Shown here piece after piece: positions 18,405 to 27,838 of a stretch of DNA of 64,000 nucleotides (positions within the stretch are counted from its first letter, which is position 1; the number at the start of each line of letters is the position of its first letter). A program made the position numbers and the translations under genes. The stretch spans positions 17,742 through 81,741 of the forward strand of contig CALUSB010000002.1 of the NCBI GenBank assembly GCA_944323335.1. Direction: 5' to 3'. The notes beneath the pieces were generated by a model that had not been told where the DNA came from, searched no databases, and worked only from the letters and a program-made list of their open reading frames with translations. Source of the DNA: Candidatus Gastranaerophilales bacterium (GTDB taxonomy: Bacteria; Cyanobacteriota; Vampirovibrionia; Gastranaerophilales; Gastranaerophilaceae).

Positions 18405-18676
18405 ATATGGAAAATAATGAATTTGAAATAATAAAGACAATTGGCGAAAAAGGTGAAGAAATTGAGCTTAAGCTCATTGATATAGTTACGGTTAACGATG
18501 TTGACTATGCGCTTTTGTTACCTGCTGATGCCGATATTGATAACGAAGATGAGTGCGAAATCGTTCTTATGCGCCTAAAGCAGGACAACAATGACTATAT
18601 CTTTGAAACAATAGAAGACGAAGACGAGTTTGACCTCGTTTCGCAAGCTATAATTGAAGATGAGTCAGATGAATAG
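18401..18676 (+). CDS. DUF1292 family protein
   Basis: 91 residues, strongly acidic. It fits the small DUF1292 family (YrzB-like): an N-terminal strand pair VDYALLLPAD-type segment, then EDECEIVLMRL and a closing EDEDEFDLVSQAI. No biochemical role is established for the family. It is the last gene in the unit and ends one base before the convergent CoA activase gene. Confidence 0.8.
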   Translation: MNMENNEFEIIKTIGEKGEEIELKLIDIVTVNDVDYALLLPADADIDNEDECEIVLMRLKQDNNDYIFETIEDEDEFDLVSQAIIEDESDE

Positions 18677-18677
18677 C

Positions 18678-19757
18678 TTATCTTCTTATTGATAAAATAT
18701 TGTTGAGCTTTTCAATTGTTTTAGTGTCTTCTTGAATGTCGCTGTCAAGCTGGCGGGTGATTTTTACTCTTTTGTTTCTAAAGAGCATATCACAAAACGC
18801 CTCAAGCCTCGTAACAAAGCCTGCTTCACCTGTGTGTTCGTCAATTGATAAGTGCAAAAGCGGTTTTTGGAAATTTTTTGCTTTTCTTTTGATATCTTCT
18901 ATCATAAGTGAATCAGGGCCGCAGCCAAAGGCGGTAATGGTTATTATACCGTCAATCTTGTCGCTTTTCAGGTAATGTCCGGCACAACCTGTAACTTCAT
19001 GTTGGTTTGCCCAGTATGTGGTTGTATCAAGTGCGCAAATGCCGCTTGCAAGTTCTTCATCTGTCAGTTGGTATGCACTGTGAACAACTACGCCCATATT
19101 TTTTAATTTTTTAAATATGTCCATGCTTGCTTTTTTGTCGTAGATATTATATCCGTGCGCTACAAGTGCTACGTGGATTACGCCCTGAGAGTCTTCAGTT
19201 TTGGGGGAAATCACGACCTTGCCTTCTTTTGCATTTTTGAGCGCTTCTTCAAAACTTAGCCCTTGCTGCATCATTACCCTAAAGTTGTTTTGTACGACAA
19301 AACCCGCACGCGAGGCTTCTTTTATAAGTTTTTCATCAGTTATACCAAACGGTTTTACTGCTTGTTTTAAAAATTCGTAAAGACCAAGGTTTTTTTCTGA
19401 TTTATCAAGCGTTGCTTCAATTATTTCAAAGTCGCCTTTTACCACGTTTCTGATTAAGTCGGGCAAGCCTCTGATTTTGGAACAGTTATAGATTTTTGGA
19501 GCAATAGATTGAATAGAGGGTACAAAAATCTTTTTTACGCCTTTATTAACAAGCTCTACGATATGACCTACAAAAACCTTTATAGGCAGACAAGTTTCTG
19601 TTACAACAAGCGCCGAACCCTCTGAAAGAGTCTTTTTTGTTGTGGGAGAACTTAAAACAATATCTATACCTAAATGGTTAAAAAAGCCCCAATAATAAGG
19701 AAAGTAATTATAGTAAGAAAGCGCACGCGCTATACCGATTTTTTTCTCTTCTGTCAT
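18678..19757 (-). CDS. Acyl-CoA dehydratase activase-related protein (DUF2229-like)
   Basis: 359 residues matching the DUF2229/HgdB-like part of proteins annotated as CoA-substrate-specific enzyme activases. Conserved cysteines that could bind an iron-sulfur cluster are visible: VTETCLPIK, IYNCSKIRG, CAGHYL and FGCGPDS. The C-terminal LHLSIDEHTGEAGFVTRLEAF is typical. The usual ASKHA ATPase module (BcrA/HgdC type) is absent from this chain and from the neighbourhood. No dehydratase subunits are nearby, so the substrate is unknown. It is a single-gene unit with a ribosome site (TTGGAG) before ATG. Confidence 0.75.
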   Translation of the reverse strand: MTEEKKIGIARALSYYNYFPYYWGFFNHLGIDIVLSSPTTKKTLSEGSALVVTETCLPIKVFVGHIVELVNKGVKKIFVPSIQSIAPKIYNCSKIRGLPDLIRNVVKGDFEIIEATLDKSEKNLGLYEFLKQAVKPFGITDEKLIKEASRAGFVVQNNFRVMMQQGLSFEEALKNAKEGKVVISPKTEDSQGVIHVALVAHGYNIYDKKASMDIFKKLKNMGVVVHSAYQLTDEELASGICALDTTTYWANQHEVTGCAGHYLKSDKIDGIITITAFGCGPDSLMIEDIKRKAKNFQKPLLHLSIDEHTGEAGFVTRLEAFCDMLFRNKRVKITRQLDSDIQEDTKTIEKLNNILSIRR

Positions 19758-19810
19758 TAGGATGCTCCAACTTTTGTTTAATTATATAATACTTGAAACA
19801 ATATTTTTTT

Positions 19811-19857
19811 GCACAAGTGTTTGTAACATTAGATTAATTTTTTGCGCACAAGTGTTT
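19811..19857. repeat. Two 12-bp direct repeats in the 18678/19912 divergent intergenic region
   Basis: The 12-mer gcacaagtgttt occurs at 19811-19822 and again at 19846-19857, each preceded by a T-run. The 35-bp period is a little over three helical turns. They lie between two divergent genes and could be operator sites for either. The regulator is unknown. Confidence 0.45.
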
Positions 19858-19911
19858 AGGTAAAGGCAATTAATTTGTGTTATTGTTTTTTATGTTTACA
19901 TAGGAATTCTT

Positions 19912-22779
19912 ATGCAGCCAAATATAAATAACAATTACAATCGTTTTGTAAACGGTTATTATAGCTCAGTTGTTACTAACGGACAATCGCCCTCGGTAAG
20001 TGTGAATTATCCGCAAAGTACTACTGCTCCTATTTATCAGTCAAATCCTATTAACCCGACACTTGTAAATCCAAAAATCTCGGGCGGATATACGTTTTTG
20101 GGCACAATTAAAGCCCCCACAGGTGAAGATATTTATACCTACATGCTAAAAAGCGGCCAGAGAGTTGCTATTATGCCAAGAGAGGGCACAACAATACTAA
20201 AAACTTTTGTTGACTCGGGTTCAATGAATGAAAATGACAGAATAAGGGGTATTAGTCACTTTATTGAACACAACTTATTTAACGGAAGTGAAAAATTGCA
20301 ACCCGGGCAGTTTTTTAAAGATGTTACCAAAATGGGCGCAAGCACAAATGCCTCAACCGATTACGCCCAGACAGATTATTATATCTCATCAGGCATAATG
20401 CAGCCAAAAGACTTTGAACAAGCTGCAATAATGCATGCGGATATGATTTTAAGACCCAAGTTTTATCAAAACATGCTTGAGAAAGAAAAAGGGCCTGTAA
20501 CATCTGAAATTAGCATGATTAATGATGATGTTACGACAAAAGCCGCTAATGAAGTTGTAAGAAATCTTTTTCAAATAAATTCAAACTCGGACAACCTTGT
20601 AGCAGGTTCAATTGAAACAGTCAACAATCTGACCAGAGACGATGTTGTTAATTATTGGTCAAACCACTACACGCCTGATAGCCTCTACACTGTTGTTGTG
20701 GGCGATGTTGACCCGAATAATGCTATAGAAATTTTATCAAGAGAGTTTAATCAACCAGCTAAAGTCCGCTCAAACTCTGTTACTAAAGAAAAGCTCACCC
20801 CAATTGACAAGTCCGTGAGAATGGACTTTAAGTCCCCAATAACAAACTCTACAAGCGTTATTATGGGCTTTGCAGCTCCTCCTGCAGGAAATTTAAAAGA
20901 TACAATTGCCCTCGAGGCTCTTGATATTTTGCTTGAGGGTAATTCTAACTCAAGACTTACAAAAGCCCTTTCGCCGCTTAATTCTTACAGTTTTTTAAGT
21001 ATGCAAAAAGTAGGACTTGTTAAAGATGACCCGCAGGCGCTTTTTGTGCAGCTAAATACTCCGCCGAACGGAGAACAAAAGGCAATTGATGCGTTTTATG
21101 ATGCGATATTAAACATTACTCAAAATCCGCCAAGTGACTATGAGATGAAAACGATAAAAAATAATCTCACAAAAAGCCTTTCAATGAATTTTGAAAATGC
21201 TGAGGCAATTTGCGAGTCCATTGGTTCGGGCTATCTTGACGGAAATCTTGAACAAATTTCTCAAATGCAAAATGTGATAAACTCCCTCACGCCCTATGAC
21301 ATTGTTCAGGCTGCACAAAAATATGTTGATTTAAATAAAGTTTCAATGGCGATTGTTCACCCGTCTTGTGTTAGTGATGAGCAAATAGCAAATAACTACT
21401 CTCAAAGTAAATTTGTAGCTAAAAATAACAATTCTTCTTCCATTTCTTTTGGTTCAAGAAAAATCGATACAAGTGATATTGAAGAATATAGTTTAAGTAA
21501 TAACACTCACCTTGTGCTAAATAACTCGGACAAGTCAGATATTTGTTATCTAAACTGGCGATTAAGCGCTATGAGTGCTATGCCAAAAAATCTTGCCGTG
21601 CCTTATGTGTTGACGGAACTTTTAAATGCAGGCAGTGCTAACAGGTCAAAAGAGCAAACCGCACTTTCAACTAACGCAAAAGCTATAGAATATGATTTTG
21701 ACTCAAACGGTTTTCAAATTTTAGTTAATGCCAACTGTATGTCAAAAGACCTTAATGAAACAATTAATCTTTTAAATGAAGTTATGTATTCGCCCAATTT
21801 CTCTCAAGATGAGTTTGAAAAAGCCAAGGCAAAAATAAGAGCTTATTTTGAATCCATTGAAAAAGACGGCTCAAACAATATGTTGGTTGAATTATACCCC
21901 GGCTACTTTGGTTCACCAAAGGAAATCCTTAAGGGTCTTGATAAAATGACATTAAATGATGTTATTAAGCATCATAGCGATATGATAAATAAATCATCTT
22001 CAAACTATGTTGTGACTGCTCCTTTTAATAAAAATCCAAATATGAAGCAAAATGTGGTTAATCTTTTATCATACGCTCCTGTTGTGTATAAAGACTTTAC
22101 GCCCAAGCTTTCAAAAGTGTATAAACCTAATGATAAATCAAAAGTAATCGTTGATACAGCCGAGCTTAATCAGGCGCAAATTTACAAGACTTATTCTTTT
22201 AAAATGTCAGGCAACATCAAAGATGATATTAAATTTGAGCTTTTAAATGAAATCCTTGGCGGCTCACCTGCTTCAAGATTATTTCAAGAATTAAGAGAAA
22301 AACAAAAACTTGCTTACAGGGTGTCATCTCAAGTTCAATCTTTTGAAGATACCGGCATTTTGACTATGTTTATTATGACAACAACCGATAATAAAGCTCA
22401 AAATGAGATTAGTTATGATAATTTGCAAAAATCGCTTGACGGTTTTGATGAACAAATCCAAAAAATCTTAAATGAGCCAATAAGCGAAGAAGAGCTGCAG
22501 TCGGCTAAGATGCAGCTAAAACAAAGAATAGCAAAACAAACAGAACTGCCCTCATCTGAAACAGACTTGCTTTCTATGAATATGACTCTTCCTTATGGAA
22601 TTAAAAGGATTGATGAATATGTCAAAGCAATTGATACGATAACTGTGGATGATATCAAACAAGCTGCAAATCACGTGTTTAAAAATAAACCTACAGTGTC
22701 AATTTTAGCAAGTCCTGATACTGTTGAAAATCAAAAAGGATATATCTCCTCACTTGGCGAAGTCGTTCAAGCTGCTTAG
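19912..22779 (+). CDS. M16 family zinc metallopeptidase, two-domain
   Basis: 955 residues, the size of full M16 proteins with two homologous halves. The active half (about 60-500) has the inverted zinc motif HFIEH (His116, Glu119, His120) and the third ligand Glu199 in TSEISMIND. The second half (about 520-950) lacks the motif, as expected for the regulatory half, but keeps the family segment SRLFQELREKQKLAYRVSS. M16 enzymes clear peptides inside a closed chamber. The first ~57 residues are Asn/Pro/Tyr-rich and apparently disordered, with no Sec signal peptide or lipobox, so the compartment is uncertain. The 3' end overlaps the convergent AsmA-like gene by 4 nt. Confidence 0.9.
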   Translation: MQPNINNNYNRFVNGYYSSVVTNGQSPSVSVNYPQSTTAPIYQSNPINPTLVNPKISGGYTFLGTIKAPTGEDIYTYMLKSGQRVAIMPREGTTILKTFVDSGSMNENDRIRGISHFIEHNLFNGSEKLQPGQFFKDVTKMGASTNASTDYAQTDYYISSGIMQPKDFEQAAIMHADMILRPKFYQNMLEKEKGPVTSEISMINDDVTTKAANEVVRNLFQINSNSDNLVAGSIETVNNLTRDDVVNYWSNHYTPDSLYTVVVGDVDPNNAIEILSREFNQPAKVRSNSVTKEKLTPIDKSVRMDFKSPITNSTSVIMGFAAPPAGNLKDTIALEALDILLEGNSNSRLTKALSPLNSYSFLSMQKVGLVKDDPQALFVQLNTPPNGEQKAIDAFYDAILNITQNPPSDYEMKTIKNNLTKSLSMNFENAEAICESIGSGYLDGNLEQISQMQNVINSLTPYDIVQAAQKYVDLNKVSMAIVHPSCVSDEQIANNYSQSKFVAKNNNSSSISFGSRKIDTSDIEEYSLSNNTHLVLNNSDKSDICYLNWRLSAMSAMPKNLAVPYVLTELLNAGSANRSKEQTALSTNAKAIEYDFDSNGFQILVNANCMSKDLNETINLLNEVMYSPNFSQDEFEKAKAKIRAYFESIEKDGSNNMLVELYPGYFGSPKEILKGLDKMTLNDVIKHHSDMINKSSSNYVVTAPFNKNPNMKQNVVNLLSYAPVVYKDFTPKLSKVYKPNDKSKVIVDTAELNQAQIYKTYSFKMSGNIKDDIKFELLNEILGGSPASRLFQELREKQKLAYRVSSQVQSFEDTGILTMFIMTTTDNKAQNEISYDNLQKSLDGFDEQIQKILNEPISEEELQSAKMQLKQRIAKQTELPSSETDLLSMNMTLPYGIKRIDEYVKAIDTITVDDIKQAANHVFKNKPTVSILASPDTVENQKGYISSLGEVVQAA

Positions 22780-25700
22780 TTTTGAGCTTCTTTATTTGCC
22801 CATTTAAAAGACTTAATTGATGTGGTTTTTGATACATTTCCGTTTATTAATACCTGAAAGTCTTTTGATGTTGCATTATAAGATGTAACGCTCAACTGCG
22901 GTATTTTTGCAAGGTCTTTTTGATTTATATCCGCAAAAAGAGGACTTTGCGGTACGACTGATTTTATAGTATCAATAATTGCAATACCTGTCTGAGGCAG
23001 CTTATCTACAAGTTTATCAAGTGAGAATGAGCCAAGAGGGCCAAGGACGCTTACAACTGTTGAAGATATTCTGCCCAGTACTTTTAAATCAGCATTTTGT
23101 GTAAGGAGATTGTACTTTCCTGTAATGTATAAGCTCATATTCGGGCCTGATGATTCAAGACTTGTGATATTTGCCCAGCCGTTAGCTAATGATATCTTGC
23201 CCTCAATTTTCTTGAATTCGCCTGTATTTTTGCTTGTAACGGCAGAAATTGTGTGATTTAGGTTTAAGTTCAACAGGCTTTGAGATAACAAGTTGCCGGC
23301 ATGCAAGAATCTCTCAAACCTTGCAGCCTCGCCGTACTGACCATTTGCTATGTCAAATATAACCTGTCCGTTTAAACTTCTCATTTGTTGTTCATAGGTA
23401 TTGCCTCTGAAATTTAATTTGGCTATACCGTTAGCTGTTCCCGACATAATGATTGAACTTCCGCCGACAAAGCAGTTTGCAGCTTTCCTTGCGTTTATGT
23501 TTTTACCTGTGCCGTCAACATTTACTTTTGTGTTTGCAATGTTATAATCAGCGTCAGCGGTGATTTTGCCGTCGGCAAATGTGGCAGCGATATTTGTGAG
23601 TTTAACCAGATTGTTGTTAAGGGTGAAATTAAACGAAATATTTTCTGCACTTATGTTGCCTGATTTTAGTTTTGTAATTTTTCCCGTACCTTTTTTAATT
23701 GTCAAAGGTACGCTCGGACCTGCGGTTGTTTGGGTGTTTGGCATAGATGACATAAGCTTAATTAAAGCGTCAGAGTCGATGTATGATGAGCTAAAATCAA
23801 GATTGTTTATTGTAGTTGTTTTAGCTAAATTTGATGAAATCTCCGCAGTTCCTGAAAAATCTGACCCTGCAACTTTTATCCCTTGTGCTCTTGCGTTTAT
23901 TATTGATTTTTTAAATTCAAGATAAGCGCTTGAGACTGTTGTTTTGTAATCTTGCCAGTTTAGGTTGGAAATATCTGCGTTGCCTGTAATTTGCGGGCTG
24001 TACATATTTCCGTTAAGCGCAACATTACAGCTGCCATCAAGGCTTAGTTTGCCCATGATAGGAAGATTTAGCGAGAGTTTATCTTTTGTGACAATATTTA
24101 TCGGTGATAAAGTCGGTGTTTTTGCATAAATATTATTAATTTTACCGTTAACCGAGGCTATATTTGCAATTCCTACAGAGTTAATTAAAAGTGTATCACC
24201 TTTAAGGTTAATATCAGCACTGAGCTTATTTTGCTGCCCTTTTATGTTTTTAATTTCTACTACACTTATGTAGTTTTGCGGATTTGATGTAACATCGGCA
24301 AGAATTTTTATATTATCGGGCTTGCCGTTAACCGTTACTTCAAAAGGCATTTGCCCTGCGCGAGTTACATATTTTTTATTTTGTGCGGGTACAAAGGTTA
24401 AAATTGTCTCGGGGTTTATTTTTCCGTTTATTTTTACCGATATATCGGGTTTTGTTGCATAGTCTTTGATTGCACCTGAAATTGTTGTTGTGCTGCCGTG
24501 CAAATTGAGCGCAAAGGGGGTAATTGTAATATCTTTTGAATTAGCCTCAAGTGTACATTTTGGGGCGCTTATGTTGAAAATCGGATTTTTAAGATTGGCA
24601 CTAAAGTTTTGAGCATCAATGTTTGCGATAAAATCTTTTTTATTTTTCTCGTCAATTTTAGCAACAATAGCTGCTTTTGTTAGTGTTATCGGGGCATTAA
24701 GGCTTTTAATCAGTAATGACAGGTTATTAAGCTCGATATTTGCAACAGGAATGATATTTTTGAGGTCTCCTTTTATATCAAGCAGAATATTTACCGTACC
24801 TGCCTTAAAAGAATAGTCTTTAATATCTTTTTCTTTGATTAAACCAAGCCCTGTGGCGAGTTTTATTATGTCTGATATTTTTAGCGGGTCGGATTTTACT
24901 TTTATATCAAGATTTGTCTTGGTATCAATAGTGCCCGATAGTGCAAATCTTGAACCGTTGAGGTATGCGCCCGTGTTTTTAATATTTATTTTATTGTCGC
25001 TAAAGTCAAGATACGAGGTGATTTTATCAAGTACAACATTAGCTGAGGGATATTTAACGGTTCCGTTTTTAAGCTCCAGTTTACCCTGAGACTTTACTGT
25101 TTTAAAGTTGCTTAGCAGATTAAAATCACAATTAATTTCCCCCGATGTGCTTATTTGAGAGAGGGAGTTTTTGATATTAAACATATTAAGCACGGATTGG
25201 CCGAGAGTCTTTATATTTGCCAGATTAAGCTTATCGGTTTTAATATTTAAGTCAATTGAGGATTTTTTGCCTGCGCTGAAAAGATTATTTGTGCTTATGT
25301 ACTCGTCATCTGAAATGTATATCTTTGACTGTGTTTTAATTTTATTTTTGTCAAAATTTGTGTGAATTGAGCTATCAGGCAGCTGTTTGCCGTTTATTTT
25401 AATAGATATTTTATCAATATTAGCGTAGCCCTTGGCATTGAAGTTTTCCGAAGGGTCGGAAATTTTCAAATCCACATCGATTTTTGACCTGAGTGAAAAT
25501 AAATCTATTCCCTCAAAGGGGTTAAAATTAAATTTAAAATCGCTTAATGCTTGATTTTGTGTTTCATTATCCTGCGCTATTTGAGGCAGTTTTGTTTGAA
25601 AATTTATATTAAAGTCTGCAAAATTTTCATCCAAGCCTTCTCTTTTAATGTAGCCTGTTGTTTTGACTTTTAGCGGGCCTTTTAGGGTTGAGAGAGAAAC

Positions 25701-26297
25701 CTGTGAGTCGTTTGCCTCAAGAATGTAGTTTCTGGAGATGTTTTCGTCCCAAAGGCTCAGTTTAATTTTTGAGGCTATGATATTTATATTTCTGAGCTCA
25801 AGCGCGAAATTGCTCTTTTTTTCTTCTTCTTTGGGCTCAGGCAGATTATTTAAGGTATTTAAAATGTATTTTTCAAGCGTGTAGTTTTTATTTTTTGTAA
25901 AAACAAGCTTCATTTGCGCTTCTTTTACAAATATTTTGTCCAAATTGAGATGTCCAAAGATTAAAGTCGGCAGATTCAGCTCCAGAGAGGGAGATAAAAG
26001 GTTTATAAAATCCGTATCATCATCGTACTTAAGTGAAATATTATCGGCTTGTACCTTTACTCCTAAATTCCAGGTTGTTTTAAGCTTTGGATTATCAAGG
26101 GTGAGTTTAAAACCGCTTATTTTTTCAACCTGCTCGTTTATTTGCGGGGTAAAGTTATTTATATTTATTACATTTGGCAAAATAAACAAAAAAGCCGCAT
26201 AAAGCAGCGCTACAAAAGAAACAATAATTATGGAGAATTTTTTAAAGTAACCAAACAATTTCGGGTTATTTTTGATTTTTTTAAAAATCATATTCAA
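22776..26297 (-). CDS. AsmA-like inner-membrane-anchored giant protein (1173 aa)
   Basis: One N-terminal membrane span (about residues 20-42) is followed by the AsmA start motif (ININNFTPQINEQVEKISGF) and then more than 1000 residues of repeating beta strands, as in AsmA/TamB/YhdP-type bridges. These carry lipids or help assembly between the inner and outer membrane. The final ~200 residues (from LNGQVIFDIANGQ to KSFKWANK) align by eye with the C-terminus of the 1513-aa protein at 30527-35068, sharing GEF, LYITGKY/LFIYGNY, and LGRIS/LGRLS. It is the last gene of tonB-exbB-exbD-exbD-asmA on the minus strand, 18 nt after exbD. The genomic link suggests, but does not prove, that the Ton-type motor drives it. 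Confidence 0.8.
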   Translation of the reverse strand: MNMIFKKIKNNPKLFGYFKKFSIIIVSFVALLYAAFLFILPNVININNFTPQINEQVEKISGFKLTLDNPKLKTTWNLGVKVQADNISLKYDDDTDFINLLSPSLELNLPTLIFGHLNLDKIFVKEAQMKLVFTKNKNYTLEKYILNTLNNLPEPKEEEKKSNFALELRNINIIASKIKLSLWDENISRNYILEANDSQVSLSTLKGPLKVKTTGYIKREGLDENFADFNINFQTKLPQIAQDNETQNQALSDFKFNFNPFEGIDLFSLRSKIDVDLKISDPSENFNAKGYANIDKISIKINGKQLPDSSIHTNFDKNKIKTQSKIYISDDEYISTNNLFSAGKKSSIDLNIKTDKLNLANIKTLGQSVLNMFNIKNSLSQISTSGEINCDFNLLSNFKTVKSQGKLELKNGTVKYPSANVVLDKITSYLDFSDNKINIKNTGAYLNGSRFALSGTIDTKTNLDIKVKSDPLKISDIIKLATGLGLIKEKDIKDYSFKAGTVNILLDIKGDLKNIIPVANIELNNLSLLIKSLNAPITLTKAAIVAKIDEKNKKDFIANIDAQNFSANLKNPIFNISAPKCTLEANSKDITITPFALNLHGSTTTISGAIKDYATKPDISVKINGKINPETILTFVPAQNKKYVTRAGQMPFEVTVNGKPDNIKILADVTSNPQNYISVVEIKNIKGQQNKLSADINLKGDTLLINSVGIANIASVNGKINNIYAKTPTLSPINIVTKDKLSLNLPIMGKLSLDGSCNVALNGNMYSPQITGNADISNLNWQDYKTTVSSAYLEFKKSIINARAQGIKVAGSDFSGTAEISSNLAKTTTINNLDFSSSYIDSDALIKLMSSMPNTQTTAGPSVPLTIKKGTGKITKLKSGNISAENISFNFTLNNNLVKLTNIAATFADGKITADADYNIANTKVNVDGTGKNINARKAANCFVGGSSIIMSGTANGIAKLNFRGNTYEQQMRSLNGQVIFDIANGQYGEAARFERFLHAGNLLSQSLLNLNLNHTISAVTSKNTGEFKKIEGKISLANGWANITSLESSGPNMSLYITGKYNLLTQNADLKVLGRISSTVVSVLGPLGSFSLDKLVDKLPQTGIAIIDTIKSVVPQSPLFADINQKDLAKIPQLSVTSYNATSKDFQVLINGNVSKTTSIKSFKWANKEAQN

Positions 26298-26315
26298 TCC
26301 TCCAAAATTTGCTAA

Positions 26316-26702
26316 TTATATTTCTGTTATGGATATACTTTTAACGCCTGCATTTCTTGCGGTATCCATAAGTTTCACAACGCAACCGTGCTGACTGTCA
26401 CCCTCTGCCTCAATCATAAGACCGTCGCTAAGGGTTGCGGATTTTTCTTTTACCGTGTTAAAGAGGTCTTTTTCGCTGATTTCTTGACCGTCTATGTAGT
26501 ACTTATTGTCGGCGCTTACCGTAACGGTTAAAATTTTATTATCCTTAGGTGTATCTTTAGTTTTTTCAATGTAATCAGGAATTGCAAGGTTCAACCCTTG
26601 TTGGTCGAGCATAGGCGCTATAACCATCATAATGATTAAAAGTACAAGAAAAATATCCGTAAGCGGTGTTATATTGATTTCATTAAATGTCTGTCTTCTC
26701 AT
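26316..26702 (-). CDS. exbD: ExbD/TolR-type biopolymer transport protein (second copy)
   Basis: 128 residues: a short N-terminus, one membrane helix (about 13-32) with the ion-carrying Asp in ITPLTDIFLVLL, and a periplasmic domain of about 90 residues. ExbD with ExbB forms the proton-driven motor for TonB-like proteins. The N-terminal ~25 residues from FNEINITPL through MMVIAP are identical to those of the neighbouring copy at 26702-27154, while the periplasmic parts have diverged. The genes overlap by one base, so the two products should be made together. Confidence 0.9.
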   Translation of the reverse strand: MRRQTFNEINITPLTDIFLVLLIIMMVIAPMLDQQGLNLAIPDYIEKTKDTPKDNKILTVTVSADNKYYIDGQEISEKDLFNTVKEKSATLSDGLMIEAEGDSQHGCVVKLMDTARNAGVKSISITEI

Positions 26703-27154
26703 TATTCTTCACCGTTTTCCTTTAATTCTTTCTGTTCTTTTTTGCTTAGCGGTTCGCCTGCAACTACAAGCTTTTCAAAGCCTGCATTTTGAGCACTTCT
26801 CATTATTTTCATAATATCGGAACTTTTTGCTTTTTCGTCAGCTTTTACAACAACCTCTTTTTTATCAAGGTTGGCGATTAATGCCGCAAGGTCACCCTCG
26901 AGCTTTTCTTCGTCCGTTCTCTCGCCGTTTAGAAACATCTCGCCCTCTTTGGTAAGTGACACTGTGGCATTTTTTTCCTCAATACTTACACCTGAGTTGA
27001 TTTCGGGAATTACAATGTTTTTATCAAGTGACTGAAAACTTGGTGCTATAACCATCATAATGATTAAAAGCACAAGGAAAATATCAGTCAAAGGTGTGAT
27101 ATTTATTTCGTTAAATACCGGTTTTTTGCCGTCAGCATTGAGTTTAATTGCCAT
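26702..27154 (-). CDS. exbD: ExbD/TolR-type biopolymer transport protein (first copy)
   Basis: 150 residues with the same FNEINITPLTDIFLVLLI membrane helix as the next gene (essential Asp included) and a longer, charged C-terminal tail (LSKKEQKELKENGEE). The periplasmic domain carries the ExbD-like pattern VSLTKEGEMFLNGE ... VVVKADEKAKSSDIMKIM. It lies 12 nt after exbB. Together the two ExbD copies could make a heteromeric or alternative motor. Confidence 0.9.
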   Translation of the reverse strand: MAIKLNADGKKPVFNEINITPLTDIFLVLLIIMMVIAPSFQSLDKNIVIPEINSGVSIEEKNATVSLTKEGEMFLNGERTDEEKLEGDLAALIANLDKKEVVVKADEKAKSSDIMKIMRSAQNAGFEKLVVAGEPLSKKEQKELKENGEE

Positions 27155-27166
27155 TTTTACCTCAAA

Positions 27167-27814
27167 TTATAGGGCTATTGTGCCTGATTCGTCTACTTTA
27201 ACTTCTTCATCAGAGTCAATGAAGCTTAAAAATACGAGTTTAATTAATTTAAAATCGCTTTCAAAGCGAGAAACTACAGTTTGGAAATAGTTGTATAGTA
27301 CAACCGCAACGATTGCAACGCCAAGACCAAAGGCTGTAGCAATAAGAGCTGAAGCGATACCTGTTGCAACTGCAGCAGATTGGTTACCTTGAACTGCCAA
27401 ATCTTGGAAAGTGTATAGGATACGAACAACCGTACCGAACAAACCTAAGAACGGAGCTACACCGCCGACTGTTCCAAGAATAGTCAGACCTTTTTCAAGT
27501 TTTCTTGTTGCAAGGCTTGATGAGATGTCATAGGCTCTTGAGAAACCTGAGCGTTGTTCCGTGTAAATTCTAAGACCTTCATCAACCATTTCGCTTATAA
27601 TGCCTCCAAGCTGAACAGAAGCTCTTTGTGCTGCGCCAATATTGTTTTTAACAAGCGCTTTTTGAAGTGTTTGAATAAATTCGCCAATGTTACGGTCGTT
27701 TTTCTTGTAGTAGCAAAATCTGTTGATTGCAACTGCGATTGTAAGAATTGAGCAAATGAATATGGGGGTAAGTACCGGCCAATCCATTTTAATTGATTCT
27801 AAAAAAAGTTCCAT
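27167..27814 (-). CDS. exbB: ExbB/TolQ/MotA-type proton channel protein
   Basis: 215 residues with three membrane spans (about 15-33, 110-135, 150-175) and the family core: GLTILGTVGGVAPFLGLFGTV, then VATGIASALIATAFGLGVAI. These contain the conserved Thr and Gly positions of the ExbB/TolQ channel. It should pair with one or both ExbD proteins downstream and energise the TonB-like protein upstream. It lies 24 nt after tonB. Confidence 0.93.
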   Translation of the reverse strand: MELFLESIKMDWPVLTPIFICSILTIAVAINRFCYYKKNDRNIGEFIQTLQKALVKNNIGAAQRASVQLGGIISEMVDEGLRIYTEQRSGFSRAYDISSSLATRKLEKGLTILGTVGGVAPFLGLFGTVVRILYTFQDLAVQGNQSAAVATGIASALIATAFGLGVAIVAVVLYNYFQTVVSRFESDFKLIKLVFLSFIDSDEEVKVDESGTIAL

Positions 27815-27838
27815 AGTTATATCCTCATTTTTCTGTTT

